Positions 34,827 to 39,616 of a DNA stretch of 39,616 nucleotides are shown here, in pieces (the stretch's first letter is position 1; every line of letters starts with the position of its first letter). Made by a program: the position numbers and the translations under genes. The stretch is taken from the NCBI GenBank assembly GCA_947258375.1, contig CAMYIJ010000029.1, positions 1-39,616 on the forward strand, read 5' to 3'. The stretch is from an uncultured Acidimicrobiaceae bacterium. GTDB lineage: Bacteria > Actinomycetota > Acidimicrobiia > Spongiisociales > UBA5794. The notes beneath the pieces are model-generated. The model was not told the origin of the DNA, did not search any database, and saw nothing but the letters and a program-made list of their open reading frames with translations.

Positions 34827-36353
34827 ATGTCGTTCGAGTTGCCTGTCGCGAAGTCGGTTGCTGTCAACCCAACGCTGGATCAGATGAAGGCCTGGGCGCT
34901 GGAGTACATGCCCAGGGTCCAGCAAACCGTCCATGGCAACATCAACTACGAGGCCAAGATCACGGCCCGTCTCGCCGGATCGACGTTCTTCGTAACCGAG
35001 GAGGAGAACTACCAGAACCGCATTGCGCGTGCCGAAGCCGAAGAGTGGGCCGCCCGCCAGGACGCGTACATCGCAGACAAGGACATGATCCTCATCGAGG
35101 GATACATCGGTCCTGATCCGGAGTTCCAAACCGGTTGCCGTCTCTTCATCGAACGCACTCAGGCCAACATCCCGGGTATGCAGCAACAGCTGTACTTCCC
35201 TCGCGATGACAGCTGGGCTCCCGAGTTCTCAGTGATCTACACGCCGGGACTGCCCGCGCCGGGCAAGCCCGACGACAGGTTGATCGTTGTCGACAACGAG
35301 AACTACGTCACCCGCGTATTCGGCTCCGACTACTTCGGGGAGTCCAAGATGGGCGGCCTGCGGATGTGGAACCACCTCGTCTACCAGGCGGGTGGCCTCG
35401 CTCTCCACTCAGGTCTCAAGACCTTTCCCGATGTCAACGGAGAAGAGAAGTCGCTCCTGGTGCTGGGGCTCTCCGGCACCGGCAAGACAACGTCGACTTT
35501 CCGCCAGCAACTCGGGTCACTCCCGGTGCAGGACGACTTCGTCGCCCTCATGCCGGGCGGGGTCGTCCACACCACGGAGAACGGGTGTTTCGCCAAGACC
35601 TTCGGCCTCGACCCCGAGGACGAGCCCACCATCCACGGGGGGACGATCCGGGCCGACGCGTGGCTGGAAAACACCCATGTGAATGAAGACGGCACGATCG
35701 ACTTCTTCAACGACTCGCATACTCGCAACGGACGCTCGACCTTCCCCTTGGCGAATATCCGCCATCGCAGTCCGCTTCACGTTCCGCCGGCGAGCTACCT
35801 GCTTCTACTCAACCGCAACGACAGCATCATCCCGGCGGTCGCCAAGTTGTCGCGGGAGCAGGCCGGCGCCTTCTTCATGCTGGGCGAGACGCGGGGGACA
35901 TCAGCGGGCGGCAAGGCTGAGGCCGGCAAGAGTCTGCGAGTCCCGGGCACGAATCCGTTCTTCTTCGACAACGACGCACTTCAAGGCAACCGTCTGATCG
36001 AACTTCTCGACACGATGCCGCATCTCGAGGTCTACCTCATGAATACGGGCGCGGTCGGAGGACCGGAGGACGATCCGGCCGCTTCCAAGGTGAAGATCGC
36101 CCACAGCTCGGCGGTGATCACCGGCATCGTCTCCAGGACCATCGAGTGGGAAACCGACCCGGACTTCGGCTACGAGGTGGCCAGCGCTATCCCGGATTTC
36201 CCCGACGGCGAGCTGCTGCAGCCGCGGCGTCTCTACGAGCGGCAGGGACGCCTGGACGAGTATGCCGCGGCCGTCGAGAAGCTCCACGCCGAACGCCGGG
36301 CCTATCTGCGCTCGTTTCCGGACCTCGATCAAGGTATTGTCGAAGCGATCTAG
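34827..36353 (+). CDS. pckA: Phosphoenolpyruvate carboxykinase (ATP)
   Basis: The 508-residue enzyme converts oxaloacetate plus ATP to PEP, the entry step of gluconeogenesis. The ATP-type family is shown by the kinase loop GLSGTGKTTSTF (about residues 213-224), followed by QDDFVALMPGGVVHTTENGCFAKTFGL and IHGGTIRADAWLEN, and by YLLLLNRNDSIIPAVAKLS further on. GGAGTCGGGG precedes the ATG. Many cultured actinomycetes use the GTP-type enzyme, so the ATP type is a taxonomic hint. It follows fbaB in the same direction with its own possible promoter. Confidence 0.93.
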   Translation: MSFELPVAKSVAVNPTLDQMKAWALEYMPRVQQTVHGNINYEAKITARLAGSTFFVTEEENYQNRIARAEAEEWAARQDAYIADKDMILIEGYIGPDPEFQTGCRLFIERTQANIPGMQQQLYFPRDDSWAPEFSVIYTPGLPAPGKPDDRLIVVDNENYVTRVFGSDYFGESKMGGLRMWNHLVYQAGGLALHSGLKTFPDVNGEEKSLLVLGLSGTGKTTSTFRQQLGSLPVQDDFVALMPGGVVHTTENGCFAKTFGLDPEDEPTIHGGTIRADAWLENTHVNEDGTIDFFNDSHTRNGRSTFPLANIRHRSPLHVPPASYLLLLNRNDSIIPAVAKLSREQAGAFFMLGETRGTSAGGKAEAGKSLRVPGTNPFFFDNDALQGNRLIELLDTMPHLEVYLMNTGAVGGPEDDPAASKVKIAHSSAVITGIVSRTIEWETDPDFGYEVASAIPDFPDGELLQPRRLYERQGRLDEYAAAVEKLHAERRAYLRSFPDLDQGIVEAI

Positions 36354-36440
36354 CCGGCGGCTAAGTGTGCGGGCCGACCGGGTATTTGCCGTCAGGCAAG
36401 TTTGTCAAGCGGGCCGCGCACGCCGCCGATAAGCATTGCT

Positions 36441-36905
36441 GTGAAAGATTCCACCGATCTTCCTGAGTCGATCGAAAACGCGCGATTCTCGATCGTCCGC
36501 AAGGGATACGACAAGCGCGAGGTCCGCGACTATCTCCAGGAACTAGAGAGAGCTTTCCGTGATCTCGAGACCTGGTCCCAAAAAGCCAAGATCCAGTTGG
36601 CCGACGCTGAGGAACGGCTGTCGGAATCCAAGGCGGATACCGATGGCTCAGTCGATGATGCGATGTTCGCGGTGTTCGATGCCAAGGACCGGATCCTCGA
36701 CAAGGCACGTCGTCGCGCCGAGCAGATCGAGAACGAAGCACTAGAAGAGGCAGAGGAGATCAAGGCCCGCGCCGTACGAATCAGCGGCGATGGCGATCCC
36801 GGCGACGTGCTTGCCGCGGCGAGGGAAGAGGCCACAGACATCATCGAACGCGCCAAGCGCGAGGCGGCGATGACCGGCGGCAATCAGGCGATCCGGACTT
36901 GGTAG
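36441..36905 (+). CDS. DivIVA-domain protein, N-terminal part (frame broken near 36880)
   Basis: From the GTG at 36441 the frame gives 154 residues. The first 40 match a DivIVA domain (ENARFSIVRKGYDKREVRDYLQELERAF), which binds curved membrane at poles or septa in actinobacteria. Helical coiled coil follows, with a unit of the type SGDGDPGDVLAAAREEATDIIERAKREA. Codon use stays typical until about 36875, after which the frame reads a short odd tail and a TAG. The next copy of the unit (QSGDPDLVAQARAKADRIIREA) appears in the -1 frame from 36881, so one base seems to be missing around 36876-36882. This is either a true mutation, an assembly error, or a programmed shift, though no slippery heptamer is seen. 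Confidence 0.75.
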   Translation: MKDSTDLPESIENARFSIVRKGYDKREVRDYLQELERAFRDLETWSQKAKIQLADAEERLSESKADTDGSVDDAMFAVFDAKDRILDKARRRAEQIENEALEEAEEIKARAVRISGDGDPGDVLAAAREEATDIIERAKREAAMTGGNQAIRTW

Positions 36906-39616
36906 CCCAGGCCCGCGCGAAAGCCGACCGCATCATCCGCGAGGCGCGAGAACGCGCCGACGGAATCATCGCGGCTGCCGAGGCCAACCAATCGGTCTCC
37001 GGGTCAGGCGAAGATGCGGCCGCGATTGTCGAAGCCGCCAAGATGGAGGCTTCCGCGATCGAATCGCGCGCTCAGCTGCTGCGAACGACCGCCGAGCAGT
37101 TCCTCGCAGATGCAGAAGCGAAGTACGCGGCAGCCGAAGAAGCAGTGGCCGCCGCCGAGGCGCAGGCCGCCACCGGCCCAACGGGAGCGTACGACATCTC
37201 CGATGACGCTCTTGTCGAGGGGATGGCGACTGAGTTGCGGGAGCTGCACGAGCAGGTTGAGCTTCGCCGGGGTGAGCTGTCCGAGCTCCACGAAGGTGTC
37301 GAGGAGCGCCGTCACGAGCTGACGGAGATCCACGATGCGGCCGAGGCGCGGCGGGCCGAATTGGCCGATATCGAGGCTGCCGTCGAGGAACGCCGGCTCG
37401 AATTGCGTGACGTGTTCGACGCCGTGGAAGCGCAGAGGGCGGAAGCCACCCAGCTCGCAGCCGGCGAGACCGGTGGCAGTAATGCAGAGCGTGACCGGAT
37501 TCTTGCCGAGGCCCGTGATGAGGCCGCCCTCCTCGCGGCCGAAATAACCAGAGAGGCCGAGGAAACCAAGCAGCGGCTCGAGGCTGAGGCTGCCTCCGTT
37601 CGCCAATCCCTCAGCGAGCTGAGTACCCAGCAGAACGAGCTAGGTGTTGCCGAAGGCCGGGCCAGCGACGTTGTGGCCGCGGCCCAGGCGGCCGCCGATG
37701 AGATCAGGGTTCGAGCCCAGGAAGAGGCCACCGTCGTTCGCGAAGATGCCATGCGGATGCTGGCGGAAGCTGAACGGGAGAAGGCCTCTTTCTTCGAGGG
37801 CGCTCCCGATAGCGCAACTGTGGAAGCTCACGAAGCGCAGGTAGCGGAGTTCGAAACACAGATTGCCGAGCTTCAGGCTGCTCGCGACAAGGACCGGGCC
37901 CATTCGACCGCATGGTCGGAGCTGGTCGACGAGATGAAGGTCCAGGTGGCCGAGCTCACATCGGATATCGAAGCCAAGGAAGCGGAGCTGGTCAACCGGA
38001 ATACCGAGTTTGATTCAGTGACTGCTGATTTGCGGCAGGAGTCTGAGGCGTTGGCGGCTCGGGTGTCCGAGCTTCATGAACAGCTCGAAGCCAAAGATTC
38101 CGAATCTGATTCAGTGACTGCTGATTTGCGGCAGGAGTCTGAGGCGTTGGCGGCTCGGGTGTCCGAGCTTCACGAGCAGCTTGAGGCGAAGGATGCCGAG
38201 TTGGGGGCGAAGGCTGCTGAGGCCTCGGACCAGGTTGGTGGGCTGGAAGGGCAGCTGGCTGAGCTTCATGAGCTGCTTGAAGCGAAGGAATCTGAGTTGG
38301 ACGTGAAGGCTGCTGAGGCCGCGGACCAGGTTGGTGGGCTGGAAGCGCAGCTGGCGGAGCTTCATGAGCAGCTTGGGGCCAAGGAAGCAGAGTTTGACTC
38401 GGTGACCGCCGATTTGCGCCAGGAAGCCGAGGCGATGGCGGGTCGGGTGGCTGAGCTTCATGAGCAGCTTGGGGCCAAGGACGCCGAGTTGGGGGCGAAG
38501 GCCGCTGAAGCCGCGGAGCAGGTTGGTGGGCTCGAAGGCCAGCTGGCTGAGCTTCATGAGCAGCTTGGGGCCAAGGATGCCGAGTTGGAGGCAAAGGCTG
38601 CCGAGGCCGCCGAGAGAATCGGCGGGCTGGAAGGGCAGCTGGCGGACATCACTTCGCAGCTCGAGGACAAGAACGCAGAGCTCTACTCGATGACGGCCAA
38701 CCTGACCCAGGAGTCGGAGGCGCTGGCGAGCCGGGTTTCGGAACTTCATGAGCAGCTCGGGGCCAAGGATGCCGAGTTTGACGCAAGGGCCGCCGAGGCC
38801 GCCGAGAAGGTTGGCGACTTGGAGGGGCAGCTGGCGGAGGTGTCTTCGCAGCTCGAGGCCAGAAGCACCGAGTTCGACTCCGCCACTGCGGATATGCGAC
38901 AGGAGTCGGAGGCGCTGGCCGGTCGTTTGGCTGAGGTGCATGATGAGCTCGAGGCCACCACGGCATCCCTCGATGCCGAGCGCATCCAGGCGGCCCGTGT
39001 CGAACCGCTCACCAACGAGCTGACGAAAGTCCGCGGAGAGCTGAGTGAGAGGGAATCCGAGCTAGCCGCGCTGGCTGGCCATGCCGAGACCGCCGCCAGG
39101 CTCGAGGCGCGGGTCAAGCTGCTGGAATCGAAGATCGAGCCGGCAAGGGCTGCCGTCGCAGATGCTCACAAGCTGCAGATGCAGGTGGATGGCCTCAAGG
39201 TCCGCGCCGACACTGCCGAGGCGGCCGCTGACACCGCGGTGCAACAGCTGTCCGACCTGATTGCGACCGTCGACGATGCCGAGTCGCAGGTCATCAGGCG
39301 AGCGGCGGCTGCCGAAGCGGCCCGGATTCGCGAGTTGACCGAGGAATCTCTCGGGATCGCCCGCTCGGCGACAACCGGGACCGGTCTCGATGCCGATGAC
39401 TACGTCCCGCCACCGGTTGCGGTCAATGCAGATCCGGACGATTGGTCCGATGTCTTTTCAGCCGGCGATTTGACCGCCACCGAGGAGCCGGAATCGGCTC
39501 TCGTCGCAGACGAAGCCGCGGTGGATGAGTCTGTGGTGGATGAGGCCTCGGCTGATGAAGCGGCGGTGGATGAGTCTGTGGTGGATGAGGCCTCGGCTGA
39601 TGAAGCGGCGGTGGAT
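36899..39616 (+). CDS. Long repetitive coiled-coil continuation of the DivIVA protein (3' end outside window)
   Basis: The frame is open to the window end (at least 906 residues). The first initiation codon is a TTG at 36899 without a ribosome site, so this is best read as the continuation of the DivIVA gene from 36881. Residues are almost all heptad-type: alanine/glutamate-rich at first, then units built on AELHEQLGAKDAELGAKAAEAAEQVGGLEGQL alternating with FDSVTADLRQESEALAARV, and finally an acidic Ala/Val/Asp/Glu/Ser repeat. The whole resembles filament-forming polar scaffold proteins such as Streptomyces Scy/FilP in style. It would be a cytoplasmic structural protein at the cell pole or division site. 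GC content is high and normal for the window. Confidence 0.72.
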   Translation, partial: MVAQARAKADRIIREARERADGIIAAAEANQSVSGSGEDAAAIVEAAKMEASAIESRAQLLRTTAEQFLADAEAKYAAAEEAVAAAEAQAATGPTGAYDISDDALVEGMATELRELHEQVELRRGELSELHEGVEERRHELTEIHDAAEARRAELADIEAAVEERRLELRDVFDAVEAQRAEATQLAAGETGGSNAERDRILAEARDEAALLAAEITREAEETKQRLEAEAASVRQSLSELSTQQNELGVAEGRASDVVAAAQAAADEIRVRAQEEATVVREDAMRMLAEAEREKASFFEGAPDSATVEAHEAQVAEFETQIAELQAARDKDRAHSTAWSELVDEMKVQVAELTSDIEAKEAELVNRNTEFDSVTADLRQESEALAARVSELHEQLEAKDSESDSVTADLRQESEALAARVSELHEQLEAKDAELGAKAAEASDQVGGLEGQLAELHELLEAKESELDVKAAEAADQVGGLEAQLAELHEQLGAKEAEFDSVTADLRQEAEAMAGRVAELHEQLGAKDAELGAKAAEAAEQVGGLEGQLAELHEQLGAKDAELEAKAAEAAERIGGLEGQLADITSQLEDKNAELYSMTANLTQESEALASRVSELHEQLGAKDAEFDARAAEAAEKVGDLEGQLAEVSSQLEARSTEFDSATADMRQESEALAGRLAEVHDELEATTASLDAERIQAARVEPLTNELTKVRGELSERESELAALAGHAETAARLEARVKLLESKIEPARAAVADAHKLQMQVDGLKVRADTAEAAADTAVQQLSDLIATVDDAESQVIRRAAAAEAARIRELTEESLGIARSATTGTGLDADDYVPPPVAVNADPDDWSDVFSAGDLTATEEPESALVADEAAVDESVVDEASADEAAVDESVVDEASADEAAVD
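38011..38172 (+). repeat. 66-bp direct repeat inside the coiled-coil gene
   Basis: Bases 38011-38076 recur exactly at 38107-38172, a 96-bp (32-codon) step coding for the DSVTADLRQESEALAARVSEL unit. Exact identity between copies implies recent duplication or conversion. Confidence 0.85.
39515..39616 (+). repeat. 45-bp tandem repeat (15-residue acidic unit), cut by the window end
   Basis: Units at 39515-39559 and 39560-39604 plus 12 bases of a third encode AAVDESVVDEASADE. The copies differ only in one wobble base near the start. The array may continue beyond the window. Confidence 0.9.

Noticed and set aside
36386..36399. Hairpin TTGCC-GTCA-GGCAA after pckA as a terminator
   Set aside because: The stem is only 5 bp with a short T-run; it is possible but too weak to list.
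37992..38941. Long minus-strand frames opposite the coiled-coil repeats
   Set aside because: They arise from the periodic GAG/CAG-rich repeat of the sense gene and encode Pro/Ala/His low complexity.

Overview
The window is a GC-rich (mostly mid-60s % by eye), densely coding bacterial segment. Three things point to a deep-branching actinomycete (Actinomycetota, perhaps Acidimicrobiia-like): GC-ending codons with many GTG starts; several genes with a -10-like TANNNT box 6-7 nt before the start codon and no Shine-Dalgarno (leaderless style); and a DivIVA-type coiled-coil protein with Sec-exported lipoproteins. The class is an inference; no rRNA or tRNA gene was seen.

Layout. 1-5261: end of an RTX (calcium-binding nonapeptide) protein, then on the minus strand a PaaI-like thioesterase, an M48 membrane protease and a secreted beta-propeller/RTX protein. 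5399-11202: a compact bacterial microcompartment (BMC) operon with a small winged-helix regulator, an RpiB-like sugar-phosphate isomerase, deoxyribose-phosphate aldolase (DeoC), a CoA-acylating aldehyde dehydrogenase and six shell genes (one BMC-H, two BMC-T types, three BMC-P), one vertex protein carrying a histone-like lysine tail. 11233-14931: an SLC12-like transporter and L-2-hydroxyglutarate oxidase. 15156-25617: an orphan ABC-type substrate-binding protein, three lipoproteins, a choline-kinase-like enzyme, an M24 protein that has lost its metal ligands, a 3-hydroxyisobutyrate-dehydrogenase-like enzyme, a short RecQ and an alpha/beta hydrolase. 25781-29884: a 1367-residue secreted Calx-beta/PKD/FG-GAP protein. 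29939-36353: a central-carbon block (GlpD, phosphohexomutase, class I FBP aldolase FbaB, ATP-type PEP carboxykinase). 36441-39616: a DivIVA-domain protein continuing into a very long repetitive coiled coil, with an apparent single-base frameshift near 36880, running off the window.

How the genes fit together. The BMC core reads as: sugar phosphate, isomerised by the RpiB-like protein, cleaved by DeoC to glyceraldehyde-3-phosphate plus acetaldehyde, and acetaldehyde oxidised by the PduP-like enzyme to acetyl-CoA inside the shell. All three enzymes have an N-terminal amphipathic helix plus linker of the encapsulation-peptide type. No alcohol dehydrogenase, phosphotransacylase or acetate kinase is in the operon, so cofactor recycling is unexplained. 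From memory this matches the 'sugar-phosphate-utilising' BMC class seen in genome surveys, whose physiology is largely untested. The gluconeogenic/glycerol genes 20 kb downstream could take up glyceraldehyde-3-phosphate, but that link is speculative.
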